Assembly (NCBI GenBank): GCA_001915545.1
Contig: MNQS01000131.1
Location: 1 to 64,000 of the forward strand
From: Bacteroides sp. 43_108
Lineage (GTDB): Bacteria; Bacteroidota; Bacteroidia; Bacteroidales; Bacteroidaceae
DNA: 64,000 nt
Direction: 5' to 3'
In this document: positions 24,243 through 33,619 of the stretch, piece after piece
How positions within the stretch are numbered: position 1 is the first letter of the stretch
Layout: each line of letters opens with the position of its first letter
Notes under the pieces: generated by a model
Told to the model about the DNA's origin: nothing
The model's database searches: none
Seen by the model: the letters and a program-made list of their open reading frames with translations, nothing else
Position numbers and translations under genes: made by a program

Positions 24243-26306
24243 TTGGGTGTAGAAAGCGTCATGGAAGGCAAACTAGATGCTACGTTCATATATCCTACAG
24301 GAGGTGACAAAGCTATTGAAGTGGCCTCTGCAATACTCCACAAACGCCCATACGAGCGCGAAAACATACTCTCTACAGACTTGGTGACCAAAGACAATGC
24401 GCGCATAATGCAGATGCAGACAGAACACATTGCAAACCTTGACAAAAAAATAAACGTGCTTGACAGCAAACTTGCAACAATACTTCAACGCATATCACTT
24501 CAACGTACCATACTTGCAGCCGGAGCTGTAATCATAATTCTGATATGCACACTTCTAGCCATTGCAGTAAGCGCATTCAGAACTAAATCAAGGATGAATT
24601 GCAAGCTGACACGTCAGAAAGCACAACTTGAAGAACAACGTGCACGCCTTGTGGACCTGACAGCAAAACTGGAACAGGCAACACAGGCCAAATTGGCATT
24701 TTTCACAAATGTGTCGCATGACATACGAACACCGCTTACACTCATAGCAGATCCGGTGGAAAGACTTATAGCCGACCCGGAAATTACACCACGTCAGCGT
24801 ACACTTCTTGAAAATATCAGACAAAGTACAGCAATACTCTTGAGACTTGTAGGACAGATACTCGATTTCAGAAAATACGAGACTGGAATGCTCAAGCCAA
24901 AATTCACATCAATCAACATAGTTTCTGCAATATGCGAATGGACAAAGTCGTTTGCTTCTCTTGCAGATGAACGCAAAATCATATTTACAATCGACTGGGA
25001 TTCCATATCCACTGATACACGCGTCGATGCAGATAAAGAGATGCTGGAACGCATTGTATACAATCTTCTTTCAAACGCTTTCAAATATACACCTGATGGA
25101 GGAAACATAAGCATCATACTGTCAATGGAAGGAACACCGTCGGATGCATATCTCTGCCTGCAGTTTAAAGACAGCGGACAAGGAATTGAAGCCGAGCGTT
25201 TAGACAAAATATTCGACAGTTTCAGCCAAACCGGCATCAGCGGAGCCGGTTCAGGCATAGGCCTTGCAATCGTAAAGGCGTTCACAAAGCTGCACTATGG
25301 CACTGTTGATGTCTACAGTTTGCCTGGAAAAGGTTCAACATTCACCATACGTATACCACTGCATCAGGCAGAAATATCGGAAGATTCAACTGACGACATC
25401 AAGGCTGACAGCAAACTTGCAAAACAGGCAATAGCCAGCAGCCGCATGCAGACAGCACCTGTAAACACGGAGACAAACAATACGACATCTCATCCAGAAG
25501 ATGAGAACACAGTGGAAAAGCCGTCAATATTGATAATAGACGACAATCTCCAATTGCGTTCATACATTGCAGACCTGCTATCCGATGAATTCAGCATCAC
25601 ACTTGCAGCCGACGGCCTTGAAGGCCTTACAAAAGCATCAGAATCTGTGCCGGATGCCGTAATTTGCGATGTCATGATGCCAACAATGAACGGAATGGAA
25701 TTCTGCAAAAGACTCAAAAGCGATATAAGAACATCGCACATACCTGTACTGATGCTTACAGCATGCGCTGAAGATATCCAACGTATAGAAGGATACACAA
25801 GCGGTGCTGATGCATATCTTACCAAACCGTTCCAAGCACCGCTTCTCATTGCACGACTGAAAAGTCTGCTTGAAAACAGGAAAAGGCTTGCTGATTTCTT
25901 CAGCTACAGAAGCAACATTACGGAAGAAAAAGAGGAAACAGATATCAACGTAAATACCGTTGATAGAACATTTGCGGTGAAACTGCGCAAAATTATAGAC
26001 GAAATGCTTACTGATACCAATCTAAGCGTTGAAGACATCGGTTCACGCATGGGTTTGGGGCGCGTGCAGCTCTACAGAAAGACCAAGGCTCTTACCGGAT
26101 GCTCGCCTAACGAACTGATTAGAAATGCCCGTCTAGAGAAAGCTTCACAGCTCCTCAAAACCACAGTTATGACTATAGCAGAAATAACTTACGAAGTAGG
26201 ATTCAGTTCACCTTCATATTTTACAAAGTGCTATAAGGAACAATTTGGAGTAAACCCTACAGACACAGGGGCACGAAAGAAAAATTCCACAAAACCAAAG
26301 CAGTAA
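24243..26306 (+). CDS. C-terminal fragment: kinase, receiver and AraC domains of the regulator
   Basis: The open frame continues directly after the TGA (TTG at 24243, first ATG at 24261). It holds the end of the binding fold (LDATFIYPTGGDKAIEVA), a membrane helix (AAGAVIIILICTLLAIAVSA), the kinase His in SHDIRTPLTL (codon 24717-24719), an ATPase domain with GAGSGIGLAIVKAF, a receiver with ILIIDDNLQLRSY and phospho-acceptor Asp in ICDVMMPTMNG (codon 25668-25670), and two AraC helix-turn-helix units ending GFSSPSYFTKCYKEQFGVNP. Translation from 24243 or 24261 would lack a signal peptide and most of the sensor, so any product would be unresponsive to sugar. Confidence 0.7.
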   Translation: MGVESVMEGKLDATFIYPTGGDKAIEVASAILHKRPYERENILSTDLVTKDNARIMQMQTEHIANLDKKINVLDSKLATILQRISLQRTILAAGAVIIILICTLLAIAVSAFRTKSRMNCKLTRQKAQLEEQRARLVDLTAKLEQATQAKLAFFTNVSHDIRTPLTLIADPVERLIADPEITPRQRTLLENIRQSTAILLRLVGQILDFRKYETGMLKPKFTSINIVSAICEWTKSFASLADERKIIFTIDWDSISTDTRVDADKEMLERIVYNLLSNAFKYTPDGGNISIILSMEGTPSDAYLCLQFKDSGQGIEAERLDKIFDSFSQTGISGAGSGIGLAIVKAFTKLHYGTVDVYSLPGKGSTFTIRIPLHQAEISEDSTDDIKADSKLAKQAIASSRMQTAPVNTETNNTTSHPEDENTVEKPSILIIDDNLQLRSYIADLLSDEFSITLAADGLEGLTKASESVPDAVICDVMMPTMNGMEFCKRLKSDIRTSHIPVLMLTACAEDIQRIEGYTSGADAYLTKPFQAPLLIARLKSLLENRKRLADFFSYRSNITEEKEETDINVNTVDRTFAVKLRKIIDEMLTDTNLSVEDIGSRMGLGRVQLYRKTKALTGCSPNELIRNARLEKASQLLKTTVMTIAEITYEVGFSSPSYFTKCYKEQFGVNPTDTGARKKNSTKPKQ

Positions 26307-26472
26307 AATCCCTCTACAATACCAATACAATACACGTGCCGATGCAAGCATGAGACATTGAGGTTATAAAAAACAGCTATTTGACCGTCCCATTCTATAG
26401 AAACAATATATCCCAACACATCAATGGGCTATATACGGCAAAATGTTATTATTGGACAAAAGGATATAACAT

Positions 26473-26535
26473 AAAAAATCCTCTGTACGCAACACATGAA
26501 TTCTTATTATCGAATACTTGTGTTAGTACAGAGGT
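26473..26535 (-). terminator. Terminator of the minus-strand outer-membrane protein gene
   Basis: Read on the minus strand, AACCTCTGTACTAACACA pairs with TGTGTTGCGTACAGAGG and is followed by ATTTTTTATG. It lies about 50 bases after the stop at 26588. Confidence 0.65.
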
Positions 26536-26587
26536 TATGCATTTATGTGCTATATGCTATTAAATCTGAATAAATGGGTAATATGCT

Positions 26588-27133
26588 TTAGAAAGCATAA
26601 TATGCACCAAATGAAATGTTGTTGTTGTCTATACCGAGTCCAAATGAGCTTACATCTGGTCCGCCCTCATGCTTGTAGCCGAAATAGCCAAGACGTGCAA
26701 CAAGTGCGACATGCTCAGTCAGATCAACTTTGATACCTGGACGTATACCGATACCCCAAGATGTCTCATCATCGTAACTGTCACCATCATAGTAATAATC
26801 GCCTGTACCTACAATAAATCCTCCATCAAGGAAGAAACTTACTTTTCCTGTAGATGCAAATGTGTAGCGTGCATACGGATTGACGCTGAAGAAATTAGTT
26901 GATGTTGATTTACCCTTGTCTGGATTAACGTTGGTATAAGCTTCTGATATACCGATGGCGATATCCCACTTGTCATTAAGTTTGTAACCAATTTCTGGTG
27001 CAATTGTGAAAGTTGTCATATCAACTTCATCTGCAGATTGGAAATTCAGTCCTAAAGATCCTCCCAACCATACCTGTGCCTGCATGGCAGTTGAGGCAAG
27101 TGCAAAACATGCCGCTAGTAAAATTTTTTTCAT
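26588..27133 (-). CDS. Small outer-membrane beta-barrel protein
   Basis: A protein of 181 residues with a signal peptide (MKKILLAACFALASTAMQAQ). The mature part alternates polar and aromatic residues in about eight strands (VWLGGSLGLNFQSADEVDM, VNPYARYTFASTGKVSFFLD, VALVARLGYFGYKHEG) and ends FGAYYAF with a terminal Phe. This is the eight-stranded OmpA/OmpX-like barrel type common in Bacteroidetes. An acidic loop, YYYDGDSYDDETS, is probably surface-exposed. It is monocistronic with its own terminator. The function is unknown. Confidence 0.85.
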   Translation of the reverse strand: MKKILLAACFALASTAMQAQVWLGGSLGLNFQSADEVDMTTFTIAPEIGYKLNDKWDIAIGISEAYTNVNPDKGKSTSTNFFSVNPYARYTFASTGKVSFFLDGGFIVGTGDYYYDGDSYDDETSWGIGIRPGIKVDLTEHVALVARLGYFGYKHEGGPDVSSFGLGIDNNNISFGAYYAF

Positions 27134-27287
27134 AATACAATTTGTTTTTTGTTATACCCTACTCTTTTACAGGTTTTCGGCTTGTCCTGATTATCTCTTT
27201 TTACCCCTATTAACAAAAGTCTCTATAAATTTGTTCACTGTTTCTTTGAAAAAAGTCATTTAAACGCAAAAAAGTATACTTTGCCTC

Positions 27288-27317
27288 TTGCGCTTCTGTT
27301 CAGATAGCATAATTTTG
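27288..27317 (+). promoter_or_regulatory. Promoter of the GH95-like gene
   Basis: TTG (27288-27290), 19 bases, TAATTTTG (27310-27317): a full match to the Bacteroidetes pattern, about 75 bases before the ATG at 27391. Confidence 0.65.
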
Positions 27318-27390
27318 CATAAATGAGATTTATACATCTGCGTTTTGCAGCAGACCTATTACTAAACCTGTTTTAAAGATAAATTTAACT

Positions 27391-29658
27391 ATGAACAGAA
27401 TCGCAGTTTTTTTCAGCATGTTGTGCCTATATGTCACATCATGCATGTGTTCACAACCTTCATCCTCGGATGAATGCATGAGGAAATATATGGACAGCCA
27501 GTCACTTGTTTGGGAACAAATGCCTTTGCAATGGAATGAAGGAGCATTCCTGGGCAACGGAAGTATAGGCATGGTTGTATATGTAGATACAGCCGACAAC
27601 AGCCTCACACTTTGGTTGAGCCGTCCCGATGTAACAGACCACCGCAAAGCACCTAACAGGAAAACATCTATGGGTGTGAAAGATGCTTCAGTAATGGTTG
27701 ACTATTGCCGCATGGATATCGGAAAAATGAAAATGTTCCCAAAAGGTAAAATATTATCCGGACGCATGGTATTGGACATATATAATGCTGAATTAAAAGG
27801 CGTTCTGCAAACTGATGCGGGCAAAATAGAATTCACTGCTTATACACCTTACAATCATGATGTAAACATCGTAGAAACTGCAACAGATGTTCCTTGTGAA
27901 TGGAAGTTGGAGCCCGGCAGTCCTCTCTCGCCACGTATCCAGGTATTTCCGCACCTGAAAAAAGAGCTTCAATACGAAGGAAACCCAGAACCAATATGCC
28001 ACGAAGGAGAAAACGAAGGTTGGAGTGAGCACAAACTTCTGGCTGGAGGCGACTATGCAACATATTGGAAAACTTTCGCACTTTCAGAAGGTGGTAAGGC
28101 CATGTGTATTTCTACACAAAACGAGGTGCCGAACGAAGGACTCTCACTGCCGAAAGCAAAAAAGGCCGTAGAAAAGGTTATGCATGAAGGTCTGAAAAAA
28201 GTCAAAAAAGACATGTACAAATGGTGGCATGGCTATTATCAAACAGGAACAATCTGTATTCCTGACAAAAAAATGGAAAATTTCTACCATATACAGCTAT
28301 ATAAACTTGCTACATGCTCAAGGCCTGAAGGCCCCGCAATGGACGTATTCGGAACATTCTATAAAACCAGTCAATGGCCTGGAATATGGTGGAATCTGAA
28401 TGTACAGCTGACTTATATGTCAACTTTGCCGACGAATCGTCTGACCCAGGCCGAAAATTTCATAAAACTTATGGACGAAAGCCTATTCGACATACTTGAG
28501 TCAAAAGGTACGGCTAAAGTTGGCGACTTTGCATGGGCGCTCCATACATACTGGTCATACATGCGCTACGCTGGATGTTCATGGGAGGAAATAGGCCGAA
28601 AAGTTGGACCTAAAGCAGAAGGCATTCTTGAGATATACAAGCCTCACCTTAAAGATAATGGAGAAACAATAGATCTGATTGATACAGAATCTCCAGAATA
28701 TGAGGGTTTCAAGGTGTATAACAACAGCAACTACAATCTGGCGGCTCTGAGATGGATACTGAGTGTTCTGACTGAAATAAACGAGAAGACTGGTATGTAC
28801 AGCGACAAAGTTGACGGATGGAAAAATTTGCAGCGCAGACTTCATCCTGCACCTGTAGACGAAAACGGATACATGATTGCATCGAATAAGCCAATGGCTA
28901 AATCGCATCGCCATTATTCGCATTTGTTGTCATTCTACCCTCTCAAACTGCAAGATCCTACAGATCCTGCTACAGCATCTGTCCTTGAAAAATCTATAGA
29001 TCACTGGATGAATATAGGTAAAGGAAGCGGTTTGGCAGGATATTCATACACCGGCGCCGCATCACTATACGCATTTCTAGGAAACGGAAATAAAGCATAC
29101 GCAAAACTCTATCACTTCCTGAACAAGCCTATAGGAATAAGCATTCTGTTGCCAAACACCATGTATGTGGAATGCGAAGGAAAAAATCCTGTAATAGAAA
29201 CTCCACTCAGCGCCGCTACAGCTATTACGGAAATGCTCTTGCAAAGCTGGGGAGAAACAATAAGACCATTCCCTGCAATACCTGAAGAATGGAAAACTTG
29301 TTCATTCCATAAATTAAGGGCTGAAGGCGGATTTGATGTATCAGCATCTATGAAAGAAGGAAAGCTGGAATGGATTGAAATAAGCAGCACAAAGAAAGGT
29401 ACTTGCCGAATAAGCCTTCCTGAGTGGAATGATGTAAGAATTGTCGATGGAAACAAAGCCAAAATGAATTCCTTAGGAAACGGCATTTATGAAATATATC
29501 TGAAGAAAGGACAAACTGTATGTCTCAGCAATTCAGATGCAACTGAACGTACCTGCAATAAGCAGATACAGACAATTATATCTGAAAAGAATTTCTATGG
29601 AGTTAAAAAAGGCAAAGGTCTGAAAAGACAGATGGATTGGCCCAAAACAAAATTATAA
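27391..29658 (+). CDS. GH95-like glycoside hydrolase, exported
   Basis: A protein of 755 residues with a signal peptide and Cys-rich start (LYVTSCMCSQPSS), possibly a lipoprotein. WNEGAFLGNGSIGMVVYVD matches the opening of GH95 alpha-L-fucosidases. GIWWNLNVQ keeps the N-x-N pair (Asn335, Asn337) that in GH95 helps activate water. HRHYSHLLSFYPL, ITEMLLQSWGETIRPFPAIPE and LRAEGGFDVSASMKEGK fit the same (alpha/alpha)6 fold and C-terminal domain. However, the usual FDGNFGGTA segment reads IETPLSAATA, so this is a divergent member and its substrate may not be a fucoside. It is not clustered with other glycan genes. Confidence 0.75.
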   Translation: MNRIAVFFSMLCLYVTSCMCSQPSSSDECMRKYMDSQSLVWEQMPLQWNEGAFLGNGSIGMVVYVDTADNSLTLWLSRPDVTDHRKAPNRKTSMGVKDASVMVDYCRMDIGKMKMFPKGKILSGRMVLDIYNAELKGVLQTDAGKIEFTAYTPYNHDVNIVETATDVPCEWKLEPGSPLSPRIQVFPHLKKELQYEGNPEPICHEGENEGWSEHKLLAGGDYATYWKTFALSEGGKAMCISTQNEVPNEGLSLPKAKKAVEKVMHEGLKKVKKDMYKWWHGYYQTGTICIPDKKMENFYHIQLYKLATCSRPEGPAMDVFGTFYKTSQWPGIWWNLNVQLTYMSTLPTNRLTQAENFIKLMDESLFDILESKGTAKVGDFAWALHTYWSYMRYAGCSWEEIGRKVGPKAEGILEIYKPHLKDNGETIDLIDTESPEYEGFKVYNNSNYNLAALRWILSVLTEINEKTGMYSDKVDGWKNLQRRLHPAPVDENGYMIASNKPMAKSHRHYSHLLSFYPLKLQDPTDPATASVLEKSIDHWMNIGKGSGLAGYSYTGAASLYAFLGNGNKAYAKLYHFLNKPIGISILLPNTMYVECEGKNPVIETPLSAATAITEMLLQSWGETIRPFPAIPEEWKTCSFHKLRAEGGFDVSASMKEGKLEWIEISSTKKGTCRISLPEWNDVRIVDGNKAKMNSLGNGIYEIYLKKGQTVCLSNSDATERTCNKQIQTIISEKNFYGVKKGKGLKRQMDWPKTKL

Positions 29659-29737
29659 AATATCATTAAGCCTGAATTTTATGCATCCGCCATTCAATGA
29701 GCATGCATAACTAGGCTATAAAATGAAAGCAAAGTCA

Positions 29738-29745
29738 TATCTTTG
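29738..29745 (+). promoter_or_regulatory. -7 motif for the cyclophilin gene
   Basis: TATCTTTG matches TAnnTTTG. It lies before the first ATG of the frame (29775) and 71 bases before the preferred start (29817). Confidence 0.4.
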
Positions 29746-29816
29746 CATATCGGTAGGAACGTACGCATATATACATGCTTCGTTCGCAAACAAAACAACA
29801 AATAACAACAAATCTT

Positions 29817-30575
29817 ATGGAAGAAAATAATAAGGAAACAAGAGCTGTCATTTCGACATCTCTAGGCGAAATCGAAGTGAAGCTTTACAACGAAACACCA
29901 TTACATCGCGACAACTTCATAAAGTTGGCAAAAGAAGGCTTCTATAACGGCACATTGTTCCACAGAGTAATAAAAGATTTCATGATCCAAGGAGGTGACC
30001 CAGACAGCAAAGGTGCATCATCTTCAAAACGCCTTGGAACAGGAGGACCAGGATATACAATTCCTGCAGAAATAAAGGATGAACTTATACATAAACGTGG
30101 TGCACTTTGCGCCGCACGTCTCGGTGATGAAATGAATCCTAAACGCGAATCGTCAGGCTCGCAGTTCTATATTGTCTGGGGAAAGAAGTACAACAGCGGA
30201 CAACTTGCACAACTTGACAAGCAAATGGAAATACATCATCAGCAAGAAATTCTGAATAATCTTGCCGTTGAACATAGAGAAGAAATTCTGGACCTCAGAA
30301 GAAAACGCGACCGCGCTGGACTTGAAGCACTTCAGGAAAGACTAATAAACGAAACTCGCAAAATAGCTGCTGAAAAAGGCATTGGAGGGTTGTCAGAAAA
30401 TCAGAAAAACGTGTACGCTGAATTCGGAGGAACTCCACACCTGGACGGTCAATATACTGTATTCGGTGAAGTTACACGCGGTCTTGACATTGTTGAAAAG
30501 ATACAAAACTGCAGTACTGGAACTGCCGACAGACCAAAAGAAGACATAACTATGGATGTGCGCATAGTTGAATAA
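29817..30575 (+). CDS. Cyclophilin-type peptidyl-prolyl isomerase with a helical insertion
   Basis: A protein of 252 residues from MEENNKETRAVIST; another ATG 42 bases upstream would add a non-conserved tail. It catalyses cis-trans isomerisation of Xaa-Pro bonds. LFHRVIKDFMIQGGDPDSKG, SGSQFYIVWG and QYTVFGEVTRGLDIVEKIQ are the cyclophilin motifs. Between the SQFYIVWG and the TVFGEV parts there is an extra charged, probably helical stretch of about 80 residues (IHHQQEILNNLAVEHREEIL and on), longer than in the typical cytoplasmic enzymes. No signal peptide is visible, so it is probably cytoplasmic. A terminator follows. Confidence 0.92.
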   Translation: MEENNKETRAVISTSLGEIEVKLYNETPLHRDNFIKLAKEGFYNGTLFHRVIKDFMIQGGDPDSKGASSSKRLGTGGPGYTIPAEIKDELIHKRGALCAARLGDEMNPKRESSGSQFYIVWGKKYNSGQLAQLDKQMEIHHQQEILNNLAVEHREEILDLRRKRDRAGLEALQERLINETRKIAAEKGIGGLSENQKNVYAEFGGTPHLDGQYTVFGEVTRGLDIVEKIQNCSTGTADRPKEDITMDVRIVE

Positions 30576-30602
30576 CAACATATTCATATAAGAAACACTA
30601 CA

Positions 30603-30655
30603 AGCCGGAGAGGATGCAAGAGTTCAAAAAGCTCATTCTCTCCGGCTTTATTATT
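30603..30655 (+). terminator. Terminator of the cyclophilin gene
   Basis: AGCCGGAGAGGATG (30603-30616) pairs imperfectly with CATTCTCTCCGGCT (30634-30647) and is followed by TTATTATTTATT. Confidence 0.7.
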
Positions 30656-30750
30656 TATTATATAGCTTGAAATGCTCACTTGTCGCACATATATAAAACA
30701 AAAAAGGTTAAAAAGAGATATTCTTTATAGCAATAAGCCATCTATGGCAT

Positions 30751-30758
30751 TATATTTG
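30751..30758 (+). promoter_or_regulatory. -7 motif for clpC
   Basis: TATATTTG, 92 bases before the clpC ATG. No convincing -33 element is seen. Confidence 0.4.
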
Positions 30759-30849
30759 CTTATATATGAAATGTCATGGTATGTCTGAAACCAAACTCAG
30801 ATTTTTACCGTAAAAAGACACTAAATTCTACAAAATAACAAATAAGAAC

Positions 30850-33411
30850 ATGATAAATCAGTTTTCGCAGAAAGTGTCGGATATTCTAGTATACAGCAAA
30901 GAGGAAGCCATTCGCCTAGGAAATGATTATATAGGCCCTGAGCATCTCCTGCTGGGACTCATCAGAGATGGTGAGAGCCGTGCAGTGGAAGTGCTGATTC
31001 ATAAATTCCGCATAGATCTCGACGCTGTGAAACAGCAAATTGAAAAGCGCATCAGAAATGATGAGAACTATATATATTCGACAAGCGATATTTCACTCAA
31101 TGAGAAATCATCAAGCATCCTGAAACTCTGCATTCTTGAAGCAAGACTTCTGAAGAGCAGCGTTGTGGAAGCTGAACACTTACTTTTAGCTATAATGAAA
31201 CAAAAGGACAATCTCGCAGCAAAGATTCTTCAGGACAACGACCTTACCTACGATGAACTCTTCAATGCTTTCTCGCACAAGACGAGCACAAAAAACGGAT
31301 TCGGATTTCAAGAAGAGGAAGAAGATGAAGAGGAAGACAGCATGCCGGCAAACAGTTCGGGAACAGGAAACAGCAGGCAGGCACAAGGAGTAAAACAGAA
31401 AACATCGCAAGGAAGCGACACACCAGTCATAGACAATTTTGGATTTGACATGACCCGAGCAGCCATGGAAGGAAAGTTGGACCCTGTGGTAGGACGCGAA
31501 AAAGAGATAGAAAGACTGGCACAGATACTCAGCAGACGCAAGAAAAACAATCCGGTGCTTATCGGTGAGCCAGGTGTTGGAAAAAGCGCCATTGTTGAAG
31601 GTCTGGCAATGAGAATTGCAGAAAAGAAGGTTTCTAGAATTCTGTTCGGCAAACGAGTTGTTGCTCTTGATATGACATCCGTTGTCGCAGGAACAAAATA
31701 CCGCGGGCAGTTCGAAGAAAGAATACGATCTATTCTCAACGAGCTAAAGGCCAATCCGGATATAATCATCTTCATAGATGAAATACACACTATAGTCGGT
31801 GCGGGAAGTGCCCCTGGAAGCATGGATGCAGCAAACATGCTCAAGCCGGCACTGTCGCGCGGGGACATACAATGTATTGGCGCAACAACTCTAGACGAGT
31901 ACAGAAAAAGTATTGAGAAGGACGGTGCACTTGAAAGAAGATTCCAAAAGGTTGTTGTTGAACAAACTACTCCTGAAGAAACCTTGGAGATACTGCACAA
32001 CATCAAGGACCGTTATGAGGAGCACCACAATGTAGCTTATACAGAAGAAGCACTGAAGGCTTGTGTAACTCTCACTGAACGCTATGTCACTGACAGAAGT
32101 TTTCCAGACAAAGCCATCGATGCACTTGACGAAGCAGGTTCAAGAGTACATATAGCCAACATCAATGTGCCGAAAGAAATTGAAGAACAGGAAAAACTGA
32201 TTGATAAAGCTACTGCAGACAAAGAAGAGGCTGTACGCAACCAAAACTATGAACTTGCAGCAAGCTTTAGAGATAAAGTAAAGAAGCTCAACACAGAACT
32301 CGAACAGATGAAAGCCAATTGGGAAAGTTCGATGACTGAAAACAAAGAGACCGTTGATGCTGACAAAGTGGCAGATGTCGTATCTCTTATGACCGGCATA
32401 CCAGTACAGAAAATGGCACAGGCCGAAGGAATAAGGCTGAAAGGCATGAAGGATGAACTGGAAGGCAAGATTATCGGACAGGACAAGGCTGTAGAAAAAA
32501 TTGTACATGCAATACAGAGAAGTCGTGTAGGTCTTAAGGATCCAAACAGACCTATAGGAACATTCCTATTCCTCGGTCCGACAGGTGTCGGCAAGACTTA
32601 CCTTGCCAAGTTGCTGGCAGAATACATGTTTGGCTCAGCCGATTCAATGATACGTATAGACATGAGTGAGTATATGGAAAAATTCACTGTGTCGAGACTC
32701 GTAGGTGCGCCTCCAGGATACGTCGGATATGAAGAAGGCGGCATGCTGACCGAAAAAGTAAGAAGAAAGCCATACTCAATCGTACTGCTTGACGAGATTG
32801 AAAAGGCTCACAACGATGTCTACAACCTGCTGCTTCAGGTTATGGACGAAGGTAGGCTGACGGACAGCTACGGACGCACTGTCGACTTCAGAAATACTGT
32901 AATCATAATGACTTCGAACGTCGGTTCGCGTCAGGTGAAAGACTTCGGACGTGCCATAGGATTCAGCGGAAGGGACGAAAAGAGCGAAAACGTAAATTCG
33001 CGAAGCATGATTCAGAAGGCACTGGACAAACAGTTCTCGCCTGAATTCTTAAACAGAATAGATGAAATCATAACATTCGACCAGCTCGACAAGAATGCGA
33101 TATTGAAAATCATCGGTTTGGAACTCGACGTCTTCAGAAAGCGAATAGAAGGACTGGGATACAAACTTGAAATCAGCGAAGAGGCAAAAGATTTCATAGC
33201 ATTGAAAGGTTATGACAAAATGTATGGTGCCCGTCCGCTCAAGCGTGCTATACAAACGTTCCTGGAAGACAAGATTTCAGAACTGATTGTTGAAGGCGAA
33301 CTCAACGAGGGCGACACGATGAAAGCTGTGCTGAACGATGACAAAAACGACATCAGCATAAAAGCCGTAAAAAGCAGTGAGCAGACGAATGGCGACAACA
33401 CAATTGAATAA
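30850..33411 (+). CDS. clpC: ClpC-type AAA+ unfoldase of the Clp protease
   Basis: A protein of 853 residues. Two N-terminal Clp_N repeats (FSQKVSDILVYSKEEAIRLG, then AEHLLLAIMKQKDNLAAKIL) are followed by an acidic linker (EEEEDEEEDS), AAA+ domain 1 with Walker A GEPGVGKSAIVEG and Walker B IIFIDEIHTIVGAG, a short UVR-like middle domain (ELAASFRDKVKKLNTELEQM), and AAA+ domain 2 with GPTGVGKTYLAKLLA and VLLDEIEKAH. It unfolds proteins and feeds them to ClpP, and in other bacteria needs adaptors. The short middle domain separates it from the ClpB disaggregase. It is flanked by terminators. Confidence 0.93.
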   Translation: MINQFSQKVSDILVYSKEEAIRLGNDYIGPEHLLLGLIRDGESRAVEVLIHKFRIDLDAVKQQIEKRIRNDENYIYSTSDISLNEKSSSILKLCILEARLLKSSVVEAEHLLLAIMKQKDNLAAKILQDNDLTYDELFNAFSHKTSTKNGFGFQEEEEDEEEDSMPANSSGTGNSRQAQGVKQKTSQGSDTPVIDNFGFDMTRAAMEGKLDPVVGREKEIERLAQILSRRKKNNPVLIGEPGVGKSAIVEGLAMRIAEKKVSRILFGKRVVALDMTSVVAGTKYRGQFEERIRSILNELKANPDIIIFIDEIHTIVGAGSAPGSMDAANMLKPALSRGDIQCIGATTLDEYRKSIEKDGALERRFQKVVVEQTTPEETLEILHNIKDRYEEHHNVAYTEEALKACVTLTERYVTDRSFPDKAIDALDEAGSRVHIANINVPKEIEEQEKLIDKATADKEEAVRNQNYELAASFRDKVKKLNTELEQMKANWESSMTENKETVDADKVADVVSLMTGIPVQKMAQAEGIRLKGMKDELEGKIIGQDKAVEKIVHAIQRSRVGLKDPNRPIGTFLFLGPTGVGKTYLAKLLAEYMFGSADSMIRIDMSEYMEKFTVSRLVGAPPGYVGYEEGGMLTEKVRRKPYSIVLLDEIEKAHNDVYNLLLQVMDEGRLTDSYGRTVDFRNTVIIMTSNVGSRQVKDFGRAIGFSGRDEKSENVNSRSMIQKALDKQFSPEFLNRIDEIITFDQLDKNAILKIIGLELDVFRKRIEGLGYKLEISEEAKDFIALKGYDKMYGARPLKRAIQTFLEDKISELIVEGELNEGDTMKAVLNDDKNDISIKAVKSSEQTNGDNTIE

Positions 33412-33476
33412 ATTGCAGTATGTAGAGAGATGCAACATTAAGTCATAAACGTCATAATACATTAATAAAAAGGACA

Positions 33477-33512
33477 AAATGTCAGCAGAAATTTCTGCTG
33501 GCATTTTTTTTG
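33477..33512 (+). terminator. Terminator of clpC
   Basis: AAATGTCAGCAGAAATTTCTGCTGGCATTT forms a tight hairpin around AAATTT, with one G:U pair, and is followed by eight T. Confidence 0.85.
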
Positions 33513-33619
33513 TATAAACCTACTCAGGAAAATCGGACATCTTCATCTTGCAAAAAGCATGAAAAGCCGATAATAATACAAAAAGAATAAAAACATAAAC
33601 AAAACTCATATATAAGATT

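Larger units (their letters stand above)
23496..26306 (+). pseudogene. Hybrid two-component system regulator interrupted by an in-frame TGA
   Basis: The intact frame would encode about 936 residues: lipoprotein-like signal peptide (MRNILSFLTILFFITILASC), periplasmic sugar-binding-protein-like sensor, membrane helix, histidine kinase, receiver and AraC-type DNA-binding domain. That is the layout of the fructose-sensing regulator BT1754 of Bacteroides thetaiotaomicron. One TGA at 24240-24242 splits the sensor in the same frame: ...DALPGK, stop, LGVESVMEGK... Homologues have a glycine-rich segment here, so GGA to TGA is a simple explanation. Reading frame and domains are otherwise intact on both sides. 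It could be a recent nonsense mutation, a sequencing or assembly error, or read-through. Its place beside the fructan operon suggests it was the regulator of that operon. Confidence 0.75.

Noticed and set aside
31308..32006. Open frame of 232 codons opposite clpC
   Set aside because: Overlaps conserved AAA+ coding sequence; its product is Ser-rich without any motif. It is a shadow of clpC.
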